Both the position numbers and the translations under genes were made by a program. A DNA stretch of 22,233 nucleotides from Mailhella sp. (lineage in GTDB: Bacteria > Desulfobacterota > Desulfovibrionia > Desulfovibrionales > Desulfovibrionaceae), in the NCBI GenBank assembly GCA_024404335.1, contig JAKSQA010000001.1, forward strand, positions 1 to 22,233. The letters are read 5' to 3'. Shown here piece after piece: positions 15,421-22,233 of the stretch (position 1 is the first letter of the stretch; every line of letters begins with the position of its first letter). The notes under the pieces were generated by a model. That model ran no database searches. It had not been told where the DNA came from and saw only the letters and a program-made list of their open reading frames with translations.

Positions 15421-16452
15421 ATGGACAAAGAGGTACGAAAGATCGCAAAGGAGCGCATGCAGGGCCATTGCCGTGTCTGTCCGCAGTGCAACGGATGGGC
15501 ATGCTCCGGTGAGGTGCCCGGCATGGGCGGCATCGGATCCGGCGCCTCCTTCCGCGCCAATGTCGAGTCGCTTGCGAAGGTGAAGCTGGCCATGAGCTGC
15601 CTGCACGGCTCCGTACAGCCCGACACCTCCACCGAGATACTCGGCATCAGGCTTGATATCCCGGGCATGGCTGCGCCGATCGGCGGTGTGGCCTTCAACA
15701 TGGGCGATTCCTCCCAGAACCCTGTCGACGAGGCCGCGTACGCCGATGCCATAATCCTCGGCGCACGCAATTCCGGCATCATCGGCTGCGGCGGCGACGG
15801 CGTCGGCGCCGTCATTCCCGAGAGCGCATTCGCGGCCATCCGCAAGGCCGACGGCTGGGGCATTCCCTTCATCAAGCCCTGGGAAGGCGACTTCCTCTGG
15901 AACCGCCTTTCGGCGGCGGCATCCACGGGCTGCCCCGTCATCGGAATGGATGTCGATGCGGCCGGCCTTGTGACGCTTCGCCTCCAGGGACGTCCCGTCT
16001 CCCCCAAGAATCCGAAGGAACTCAAGGAAATAGCGGAATTCGTGCACGCCCGAGGCGCCAAGTTCATGGTCAAGGGCATCATGACGGCCATCGACGCGAA
16101 CATCGCCATTGATGCGGGCGTGGATGCCATCGTCGTCTCCAATCACGGCGGACGCGTGCTCGACGGCGCCCCCGGCGGAGCGGAGGTCCTCCCCGGAATC
16201 GCCAAGGCCGTGGGGCATCGCATCCCCGTCCTCGCCGACGGCGGCGTGCGCAGCGGCACGGATGTGCTCAAGATGCTCGCCCTCGGAGCCGACGCGGTGC
16301 TCATCGGCCGGCCGTTCTCCATCGCGGCCATCGGCGGCCTTACGGAAGGCGTTATGGACTATGTCAGGGAGCTTAAGATCAACCTGACCTCGGCCATGGC
16401 CCTTACCGGCTGCACCAGGGTTTCCGACATCAGCGAGAGCATACTCTCGTAG
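15421..16452 (+). CDS. FMN-dependent alpha-hydroxy-acid dehydrogenase with Cys-rich N-terminus
   Basis: This 343-aa protein has the FMN-dependent (beta-alpha)8 barrel of the lactate/glycolate oxidase family. It carries the catalytic His H242 in [10 protein letters not shown], a probable FMN-contacting lysine K218 in MVKGI, R277 in [12 protein letters not shown], and the phosphate loop [10 protein letters not shown]. Unlike LldD or glycolate oxidase, it opens with four cysteines in the pattern C17-x2-C20-x2-C23-x4-C28, just before [15 protein letters not shown] recall similar proteins from anaerobes annotated only as alpha-hydroxy-acid oxidising proteins. Substrate and electron acceptor are unknown; in an anaerobe an oxidase role is unlikely. 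AGGAG precedes the ATG at 15421. Type 2 isopentenyl diphosphate isomerase is a less likely relative. Confidence 0.8.
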   Translation: MDKEVRKIAKERMQGHCRVCPQCNGWACSGEVPGMGGIGSGASFRANVESLAKVKLAMSCLHGSVQPDTSTEILGIRLDIPGMAAPIGGVAFNMGDSSQNPVDEAAYADAIILGARNSGIIGCGGDGVGAVIPESAFAAIRKADGWGIPFIKPWEGDFLWNRLSAAASTGCPVIGMDVDAAGLVTLRLQGRPVSPKNPKELKEIAEFVHARGAKFMVKGIMTAIDANIAIDAGVDAIVVSNHGGRVLDGAPGGAEVLPGIAKAVGHRIPVLADGGVRSGTDVLKMLALGADAVLIGRPFSIAAIGGLTEGVMDYVRELKINLTSAMALTGCTRVSDISESILS

Positions 16453-16465
16453 GAAATGAATGGAC

Positions 16466-16495
16466 GGCCCGCATCGGCTGCAGCCGGTGCGGGCC
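16466..16495 (+). other. Very stable hairpin just before acpS
   Basis: A 14-base arm (16466-16479) pairs with 16482-16495, with one G-U pair and a tight loop. It ends 12 bases before the acpS ATG, close to its GGGGCGG ribosome site. There is no T-run. It may limit acpS translation or mark an mRNA boundary. Confidence 0.6.
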
Positions 16496-16507
16496 CATCG
16501 GGGCGGT

Positions 16508-16885
16508 ATGATCATAGGAACAGGTTTTGATCTCGTCTCGACGGAGCGCATCCGGCATTCGCTGGAACGCTTCGGCGAGCGTTTTCTTTTAAAAATCCTC
16601 ACGGATGCCGAATACGAGGCAATGCCGGCCCATGCAGGCGCCAGGGTGGAATACGCGGCCGCAAGGTTCGCCGCCAAGGAAGCTGCTGTGAAGGCCCTCG
16701 GGACGGGATTCTCCGGAGGGACGGGGCTGCACGACGTCGAAGTCGTCCGTACGGAGGGAAGGCCGCTGCTCAGGCTGCACGGCGCGGCGGCGCGTACGGC
16801 TGCGGAGCTCGGGGTGGCGGCATGCCATCTTTCCCTGTCGCACGAGCGGGGCATGGCGGGCGCCGTAGTGATACTTGAGAAATGA
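16508..16885 (+). CDS. acpS: Holo-[acyl-carrier-protein] synthase
   Basis: AcpS (125 aa) transfers the phosphopantetheine arm of coenzyme A to acyl carrier protein, activating fatty acid synthesis. The first metal-binding residue D8 is in GTGFDLVSTERI, and E58 is in RFAAKEAAVKALGTG, the family's signature. The ATG at 16508 begins MIIGTGFD, as in other family members; an in-frame ATG at 16460 would add 16 residues encoded by the hairpin region and is rejected. The C-terminal LSLSHERGMAGAVVILE is typical. The gene ends 46 bases before nnr, a common partner. Confidence 0.95.
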   Translation: MIIGTGFDLVSTERIRHSLERFGERFLLKILTDAEYEAMPAHAGARVEYAAARFAAKEAAVKALGTGFSGGTGLHDVEVVRTEGRPLLRLHGAAARTAAELGVAACHLSLSHERGMAGAVVILEK

Positions 16886-16931
16886 ATTCCGGTGCGGCGG
16901 CCCTGCGGGGCATGCCGCCGGGGGAGGACGC

Positions 16932-18650
16932 ATGCTGATCGAGGTTCCCGCACCCGGTGAGATAGCGGAATGGGACAGAGAGGCCGCACTGCTCGGCATG
17001 CCTGAGCAGGTGCTCATGGAGAACGCCGCACGGTCGGCGACTGCAGTCCTGCGGTCTGCCGCAGGAAGCCTGAAAGGCCGGAGCGTCCTTCTTCTCGCAG
17101 GCGCCGGAAACAACGGCGGAGATGTCTTCTGCATGGCCCGCCATCTGCTGGAGGAAGGCGCGTCGCCGCTTCTTGTCCATACGCGCGGCAGGGACCGCTA
17201 TGCCGGAGCCGCGGGGCTCTGGCTCTCCGTGGCGGAGACGCTCGGCGTTCCCATGTGCTCCTCCGATGAATGGGAGGCGGGGCTTGCAGGCGCGTCGGCT
17301 GAAGGTTTTCCCGAAGTGCCTGACATCATTGTCGACGGGATCCTGGGAACAGGCTTCCGCGGAGCCGTCCGTGAGAAGGAGCTGGGGATCATACGGAGGG
17401 TCAATGCGATGGCCGCCGGGATGGTTTTCGCCGTGGATGTGCCGTCGGGGCTGGATGCCATGTCGGGACGGCCGTGCCCGGAAGCCGTCAGGGCGGATGT
17501 CACCGTCACGTTCCAGGCGCCGAAGCCCGGCCTTCTCCTGCCGTGGGCGGCATACTATACGGGAAGGACGGTCGTCGCGCCGATAGGCATTCCCCGGGCC
17601 GCACGGAAGAAGGCATCATTCCGTACCCTGGTGCTGCCGTCACAGATGACGCCCGAAGGGGGCTTCGTCGTGGCGAGGACGGCATCTGAAGCGGGCGGAT
17701 CGATGGATGCCGTGAGACAGGGGTGTTCCTCCACGTCCGGGAGGAGCCTCCCGTCGCATAAAGGTGCCGCCGGACGCGTGCTCGTCGTGGGCGGCTGTGA
17801 GGAATACGCCGGAGCCCCATGCCTTGCCGCGCATGCCGCGCTCAGGGCCGGTGCGGGACTGGTGGCGCTTGCCGCGCCTGACACCGTCCAGGCATCTGCG
17901 CGCATATTCCAGCCGGCTCTGACGATGCGCAGGCTGCATCCCGGCGGCGCGGCGGTCCGGAGCTGGGACGATGTGCTGTCCGGATGCGCTGCGGATATCC
18001 TCAGAGGAGCCGGCTGCGTCGTGCTTGGTCCGGGCATGGGAAGGGGGAAGGGCGTCATTCCGCTTGTGGAGGCGCTTCTCTCCGTGAAGGGCCGGCCTCC
18101 GTTCGTCATCGATGCCGATGCGCTCAACGCACTGGCGGATGCCCCCTCCATGCTCGCCCTGCTGCGGGAGGACGATATCCTCACGCCCCATCCCGGCGAA
18201 GCCGGGAGGCTGCTCGGGATTTCCGCAGCAGAGGTGCAGGGAGGCCGCTTCGAGGCGGCTGCGGCACTGGCAGGGCTCGCCCGCGCCGTATGGGTCCTGA
18301 AAGGCGAGGGGCCGCTCATAGCGCTGCCCGGCGGGCCGGCGGTCATTTCCCCGTGGAGCGTGCCGCAGCTGGCTGTTGCCGGCTCCGGCGATGTGCTTGC
18401 CGGAATCGCCGGGGCGTTCCTTTCATCCGGCGGGAGCGCCGGGGATGCGGCCGTGAGGGCGGTGTGGACGCATGCTTTGGCCGGGATGGTGCTGGAAAAC
18501 CGCTTTCCCCGGAGGGGATGCACTCCTCTGGACATAGCCGACGCCGTGCCTGAAGCCGTCGCGTCCGCTGAGGAGCCGGGAGACGCCGGCCAGGTCGTTT
18601 CCGGCGGGCATGCGCACTGCCTGCAGCCAGCGGATAGGGAACATTCATAA
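16932..18650 (+). CDS. nnr: Bifunctional NAD(P)HX epimerase / ADP-dependent dehydratase
   Basis: Nnr (572 aa) repairs hydrated NADH and NADPH. The N-terminal epimerase domain (about 1-220) has GAGNNGGDV (57-65), D135 in VDGILGTGF and DVPSGLDA (169-176). The C-terminal dehydratase domain (about 270-545) has LGPGMGRGKG, DADALNAL, LTPHPGEAGRLLG (417-429) and AVAGSGDVLAG with catalytic D487. The usual GNNGGDG ends in Val here. About 25 extra residues follow the final domain and look unstructured. The ATG at 16932 has GGAGG just before it; an in-frame TTG at 16875 lies inside acpS and is rejected. The link with acpS is widespread in bacteria. Confidence 0.94.
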   Translation: MLIEVPAPGEIAEWDREAALLGMPEQVLMENAARSATAVLRSAAGSLKGRSVLLLAGAGNNGGDVFCMARHLLEEGASPLLVHTRGRDRYAGAAGLWLSVAETLGVPMCSSDEWEAGLAGASAEGFPEVPDIIVDGILGTGFRGAVREKELGIIRRVNAMAAGMVFAVDVPSGLDAMSGRPCPEAVRADVTVTFQAPKPGLLLPWAAYYTGRTVVAPIGIPRAARKKASFRTLVLPSQMTPEGGFVVARTASEAGGSMDAVRQGCSSTSGRSLPSHKGAAGRVLVVGGCEEYAGAPCLAAHAALRAGAGLVALAAPDTVQASARIFQPALTMRRLHPGGAAVRSWDDVLSGCAADILRGAGCVVLGPGMGRGKGVIPLVEALLSVKGRPPFVIDADALNALADAPSMLALLREDDILTPHPGEAGRLLGISAAEVQGGRFEAAAALAGLARAVWVLKGEGPLIALPGGPAVISPWSVPQLAVAGSGDVLAGIAGAFLSSGGSAGDAAVRAVWTHALAGMVLENRFPRRGCTPLDIADAVPEAVASAEEPGDAGQVVSGGHAHCLQPADREHS

Positions 18651-18714
18651 AGACAAGCGGGCCAGCGCGCGTTTTCCGAAAGGCGCATGCCGCTTCGGAT
18701 GGAGAGGCGCGTGC

Positions 18715-21003
18715 CTATGGCACCGCCCTGATGAGGAGCTTCCTTTCGGCGCTTCCTCCCCTGTCGTCCACCGCCCTGATGACATGTTCACCGGGCTGGA
18801 GGTCTCTGAGCATCGTCTCCCCGGGGACGGTCTTCCCCAGGAAGTCCGTACCCGAGAACCAGAATATCTCACGAGCGTCGGCATCGGCATCGGCCTTGAA
18901 GGGAATGGGCTGGGCATCGCCTGTCGAAATACGCCGGTAGTAGACCGATCCCTGCCGGGGAAGGAGGATGTCCGGTGTCTTGCCTGCGGGCAGGGAGCCG
19001 GAGCCGCACCCGGGCATGAAATCCGGGGGCGGAGCCTTCCGTATGCCGGCCATGGCGAACAGGGCTCTGTATTCCGTGGGCCAGAACTCAACGGGGCGCA
19101 TCTCCGTGCGGCCTCGGCCGGGGAGGCATGCCCGGAGCCCTGTCTCGGTGTCTATGAGGACGCGGCGCAGGATGCCGGTCGGCCTGACGGGGGAGACGCC
19201 GGGTATGAAGAGCGTGGTGGCCGTCTCCGAGCACAGGGATATGTCGGTGTCGCCCGTTTCGGCGCATACGGGGAGGTCGGTGATGCCGAGTCCCTGCCTC
19301 TGCGCCGGGAGAGGATCGCGGAGAGCCTCGGCCGAAGCGAGGCTTTCGGCCGCTTCCAGCCAGAGCGGAACGGCATGCTCGCCGCCTACGAACTTCGTCT
19401 GTGAGCGGTTTGCGAAGTCGCCGACCCATACGGCCAGCACATAGGATCCGACGGTTCCCACGCACCATGCGTCGCGGAAGCCGTTCGATGTGCCGGTCTT
19501 CCATCGCAGGGGGAGTGATCCGCCGCGGCTGTTCAGCACGGCTCCCGGATGCTCGAGCATCCGCAGCGTGATATGGGCCGCTTCAGGTGAGAGAAGCCGT
19601 TCGGAGGGAAGGGATGAGCCTGCAAGCAGCCTGGGCGGAGCGTATGCCCCGCCGTTGAGCAGCATCGCATAGAGCCCGGCCAGCTCCTCCATGGTCGTTT
19701 CGGCTCCGCCGAGTACAAGGCTGAGCCCGTAATGCTCTTCCGATTCGGCAAAGCGCACGCCTCCCCGCACAAGGAAATCGTAAAGGCCCGGGGCCTTCAG
19801 TCGGGATGCCAGCGATATCGCAGGGATGTTCCTGCTGGTGCGCAGCGCCTCTGCGGCATGGATGGGGCCGCGGAATGTCCTGTCGAAATTCTCGGGGTCG
19901 TAGCCTCCGAAGCTCCTCCTGCTGTCAAGCAGGAGCGTATGCGGATGTATGAGCCCCTGCTCAAGGGCGAGCGCATAGATGAACGGCTTGAGGGTGGAGC
20001 CGGGCGAGCGCCTCGCCTGCGTGCCGTCGACCTGCCCGAGGATCCCCCTGTCGAAGAATCCGGCTGAGCCTATCTGGACCCGTGTCTCCAGTGTGGGGGC
20101 ATGGAGGAGCATGAGGGCGGCGTTGCCTGCGCCGCGCACCCTTTCCCGTTCCGTGTGCGTCCTGAGGCGACGCTCCAGGAGTTTCTGCAGCCGGAGGTCG
20201 ATGCCGATTCTGATGCGCTGCGCGTCAGGAGGGGCTATGCGGAGTGCCTTCCGGACGGCATGCGGCGCCTCGAAGGGAAGATCCGCTGAGCGGAAGACCC
20301 TGAGGGGCGGGGCATCGGATGCGGGGAGGCCATGCTCGGCGTTCCAGAGATCGGTCATGCGCTGCCGGGCACGGTTGAAATCCTTTCCTCCGGAGGGGGA
20401 TCGGCGGACAGGGTTCTGGGGAACCGGGGCAAGCGCGGCCGATTCCGTTTCGGTCAGCTTCCATGCGGGGCGGTGGAAGTAGACGCGGGCCGCCGCGCCT
20501 ATCCCTTCGATGCACCCTCCATAGGGTGCGAGGTTGAAATACGCCTCGAGGATCTCGTCTTTGGAATAGCGTGCCTCAAGGCACAGCGCGGTCCATATCT
20601 GGCGCAGCTTGCCTCCGACCGTATCGGTCGACAGGCCGTAGCGTATGCGGGCGACCTGCATGGTGATGGTCGATGCTCCCATGCGCCGGCTTCCGGAAAG
20701 CATGGAGAGGGCGGCCCGTGCCGCAGCCAGAGGGTTGACGCCGGGGTGTGACCGGAACCATCTGTCCTCATAAAGAAGCACCGCATCCACGGCGGCCTGC
20801 GGGACTTCGTGCAGGGCGACGCGGATGCGGTATTTCTCGTCGGATGTGAGTGCGATGAAGAGCGGTTCGCCGCCGCGGTCGAGGACTATGCGGGAGAACT
20901 CCACCCCTTCGAGAAGAGGAGGCAGGGGGGCGAGCCTGAGAGGGAGGCAGACGGCCGCCGTCACTATGGCCGCGGCAGCGGCCGTCTTCCATCCCGGCTT
21001 CAT
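18715..21003 (-). CDS. pbpC: Penicillin-binding protein 1C (bifunctional peptidoglycan synthase)
   Basis: PBP1C (762 aa) is anchored by a single N-terminal membrane segment (about residues 7-28). The glycosyltransferase 51 domain follows, with catalytic E79 in YEDRWFRSHPGV and the GASTITMQVAR motif (109-119). The transpeptidase domain has the nucleophile S336 in SPGSTLKPF, S390-R-N392 and KTGTS (502-506). The C-terminal ~90 residues match the BiPBP_C domain that marks PBP1C rather than PBP1A. The ATG at 21003 overlaps the stop of the upstream alpha-2-macroglobulin gene (ATGA), so translation is coupled. The gene converges on nnr, with no clear terminator in the 64-base gap. Confidence 0.96.
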   Translation of the reverse strand: MKPGWKTAAAAAIVTAAVCLPLRLAPLPPLLEGVEFSRIVLDRGGEPLFIALTSDEKYRIRVALHEVPQAAVDAVLLYEDRWFRSHPGVNPLAAARAALSMLSGSRRMGASTITMQVARIRYGLSTDTVGGKLRQIWTALCLEARYSKDEILEAYFNLAPYGGCIEGIGAAARVYFHRPAWKLTETESAALAPVPQNPVRRSPSGGKDFNRARQRMTDLWNAEHGLPASDAPPLRVFRSADLPFEAPHAVRKALRIAPPDAQRIRIGIDLRLQKLLERRLRTHTERERVRGAGNAALMLLHAPTLETRVQIGSAGFFDRGILGQVDGTQARRSPGSTLKPFIYALALEQGLIHPHTLLLDSRRSFGGYDPENFDRTFRGPIHAAEALRTSRNIPAISLASRLKAPGLYDFLVRGGVRFAESEEHYGLSLVLGGAETTMEELAGLYAMLLNGGAYAPPRLLAGSSLPSERLLSPEAAHITLRMLEHPGAVLNSRGGSLPLRWKTGTSNGFRDAWCVGTVGSYVLAVWVGDFANRSQTKFVGGEHAVPLWLEAAESLASAEALRDPLPAQRQGLGITDLPVCAETGDTDISLCSETATTLFIPGVSPVRPTGILRRVLIDTETGLRACLPGRGRTEMRPVEFWPTEYRALFAMAGIRKAPPPDFMPGCGSGSLPAGKTPDILLPRQGSVYYRRISTGDAQPIPFKADADADAREIFWFSGTDFLGKTVPGETMLRDLQPGEHVIRAVDDRGGSAERKLLIRAVP

Positions 21004-22233
21004 TTTACGGTTATCGTTCCGGCGGCGGTACGGGCGCGCCTTGTCCTGTCATACATGGCCTCGCAGGTGGCGGAGGGCACGGTGAATGTGCCGCGTGTCA
21101 CTGCGCGGATCTTATAGGTGTAGGTGAACGACTTCCCTATGCCGGCGAATATGAGCGTGCGGTCCTCCCGCCTGTCGGCGAACATCACGCCGTCGGTTCC
21201 GTCGGCGGAGCTTTCGGAGTGCTCGAATCCTCCGGGCAGCAGGTCGGCGATGACGGAGTCCCTGGGGCTGTCGCCATAGGTGCGTGCGGTGATCCTCACG
21301 GTGATCTCCTCGCCCTGTCTTACGGTCGTGACCGGGGCGCCGGATGCGCTGAGGTAGGTCCGCGTGATCTCCATGCCCGTGCTTTCGGCCTCTGCGGGCG
21401 GCGTGCGGTCGTAGCCTTCCGTGGAGAGCATCCAGTACAGCGTGGAGTTCTCGGGGGCGTCGACGGTGAAGCGGCGGCAGAGGGGGGCCTCAAGGGAGAC
21501 CATGGGAAGTGAATCGCTCCCCTGTGCGGATGCGCTGCCGCCGGCGATGCAGCCCAGCCGTACGGCGGAGAGGGCACGGGCGGAGTCCGGGCTTGAGGTC
21601 AGTACGGCCCTGATGGCCTGCGCAGCGGAGAATGTCGAGTATCCTCGGCTTGTTATGGCGGTCATTGCGGCGTTGACGAGGTCTCCCGCATGGTCGCCCT
21701 TCGCATTCGGGAAGTACTTCGTCGTCAGCACGGAGCGGAATCCCTGGGCCGAGAGTGCATCGAACTGGGAGTTCTCATCCATGCCCGCCGTGCTGAGATT
21801 CGTGAAGCTCCAGTCCATGTGGAGTATTTCCCTTGCTGCGGCGATGAAGAGGGGTGCGATGTCACCCTTCATGCCGCCGTTTTCGGCGACATAGCGGCCG
21901 AGGCTTTCCAGCTCGTGCGTCATGACCCGGCCTTCGCGGCTGAGCACCCAGATGGCGTACGCCTTGAGCCTGGCGTCCTCGTTGTCGGTGACGGACGTGC
22001 CGGCGAAACGCTCCGCAGCGTCGCAGATGCTTTCGAGCAGGCCTCCGGGAACGCCGATGCCTTCCTCCCGGAGTGTCATGAGGAAGTCTGCGGCATAGGC
22101 GGTCAGGAAGTCGGAGCCTTCACCGCCGGGCCACCAGGCGACGCGGTCGTCACCGCTGCGGCGCTCGGAAAGGGCGGCAAGGGCATCGTCGATGCGCCTG
22201 TCGGCATCTCTGACGACCTTCTCCGCCGGGCGT
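21000..22233 (-). CDS. Alpha-2-macroglobulin family protein, C-terminal part (partial)
   Basis: Bacterial alpha-2-macroglobulins are large periplasmic protease traps anchored to the inner membrane. The frame is open through the right edge, giving 410 complete codons and a stop at 21002-21000. The upstream end of the visible part has the WWPGGEGSDFLTAYAADFLM segment of the thioester-domain helical toroid, followed by more toroid helices and then the C-terminal beta-sandwich (about the last 130 residues, with VTTVRQGEEITVRIT and a GGFEHSE segment). The ATG at 22079 is internal, not the true start. The thioester motif itself lies outside the window. Its overlap with pbpC is the well-known pairing. 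Confidence 0.92.
   Translation of the reverse strand, partial: RPAEKVVRDADRRIDDALAALSERRSGDDRVAWWPGGEGSDFLTAYAADFLMTLREEGIGVPGGLLESICDAAERFAGTSVTDNEDARLKAYAIWVLSREGRVMTHELESLGRYVAENGGMKGDIAPLFIAAAREILHMDWSFTNLSTAGMDENSQFDALSAQGFRSVLTTKYFPNAKGDHAGDLVNAAMTAITSRGYSTFSAAQAIRAVLTSSPDSARALSAVRLGCIAGGSASAQGSDSLPMVSLEAPLCRRFTVDAPENSTLYWMLSTEGYDRTPPAEAESTGMEITRTYLSASGAPVTTVRQGEEITVRITARTYGDSPRDSVIADLLPGGFEHSESSADGTDGVMFADRREDRTLIFAGIGKSFTYTYKIRAVTRGTFTVPSATCEAMYDRTRRARTAAGTITVK

Noticed and set aside
16875-16931. Upstream TTG extension of nnr
   Set aside because: It would start inside acpS and lacks family sequence, while the ATG at 16932 has a strong GGAGG site.
18651-18714. Possible terminator between converging nnr and pbpC
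   Set aside because: GGCGC-rich short repeats are present but form no convincing stem with a T-run on either strand.

Overview
The window is GC-rich bacterial chromosome with tightly packed, ordinary housekeeping genes and no phage, transposon, CRISPR, rRNA or tRNA. Gene content and order point to the Desulfovibrionaceae (sulfate- or sulfite-reducing delta-proteobacterial lineage). The clues are an Fo-only ATP synthase operon (atpZ-atpI-atpB-atpE) ending in rex, RNase Y beside zapA, long-form HisG, and a pbpC/alpha-2-macroglobulin pair. The assignment is an inference from synteny recalled from memory; no search was run. A gut relative of Desulfovibrio (Mailhella/Bilophila-like) would fit.

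Layout. (1) 1-2268, minus strand: a promoter at about 2241-2268 drives a probable small lipoprotein, hisH, hisF and threonine synthase (thrC, cut by the window edge). (2) 2379-3599: asd on the plus strand, ending in a very strong bidirectional terminator shared with the converging hisG. (3) 3689-7563, minus strand, transcribed in the order zapB-like, zapA, 6S RNA, rny, hisI, hisG. (4) 7747-10559, minus strand, transcribed atpZ, atpI, atpB, atpE, (hairpin terminator), rex, (terminator). (5) 10756-18650, plus strand: SlyD/FKBP-type prolyl isomerase, type III glutamine synthetase, purD, purE, an FMN-dependent alpha-hydroxy-acid dehydrogenase with a cysteine-rich N-terminus, acpS and nnr. (6) 18715-22233, minus strand: the C-terminal part of an alpha-2-macroglobulin gene followed by pbpC, overlapping by ATGA.

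How the genes fit together. Four histidine enzymes (HisG, HisI, HisH, HisF) sit in two separate loci flanking asd. Asd feeds the aspartate family, of which ThrC is the last threonine step. GlnN supplies glutamine, and PurD and PurE are early purine steps, so the plus-strand operon joins nitrogen assimilation with purine synthesis. AcpS activates acyl carrier protein and Nnr repairs damaged NAD(P)H. Rex senses the NADH/NAD+ ratio and is placed at the end of the proton (or ion) channel operon. PBP1C and alpha-2-macroglobulin form a known periplasmic repair/defence couple.

No dramatic new system was found. The most useful second-look items are the 6S RNA candidate between zapA and rny, the small lipoprotein ORF leading the hisHF operon, the uncharacterised Cys-rich flavin dehydrogenase, the sodium-like ion-site residues and signal-like N-terminus of the c subunit, the attenuator-like hairpin between atpE and rex, and a run of very stable intercistronic hairpins in the glnN-pur-acpS operon.
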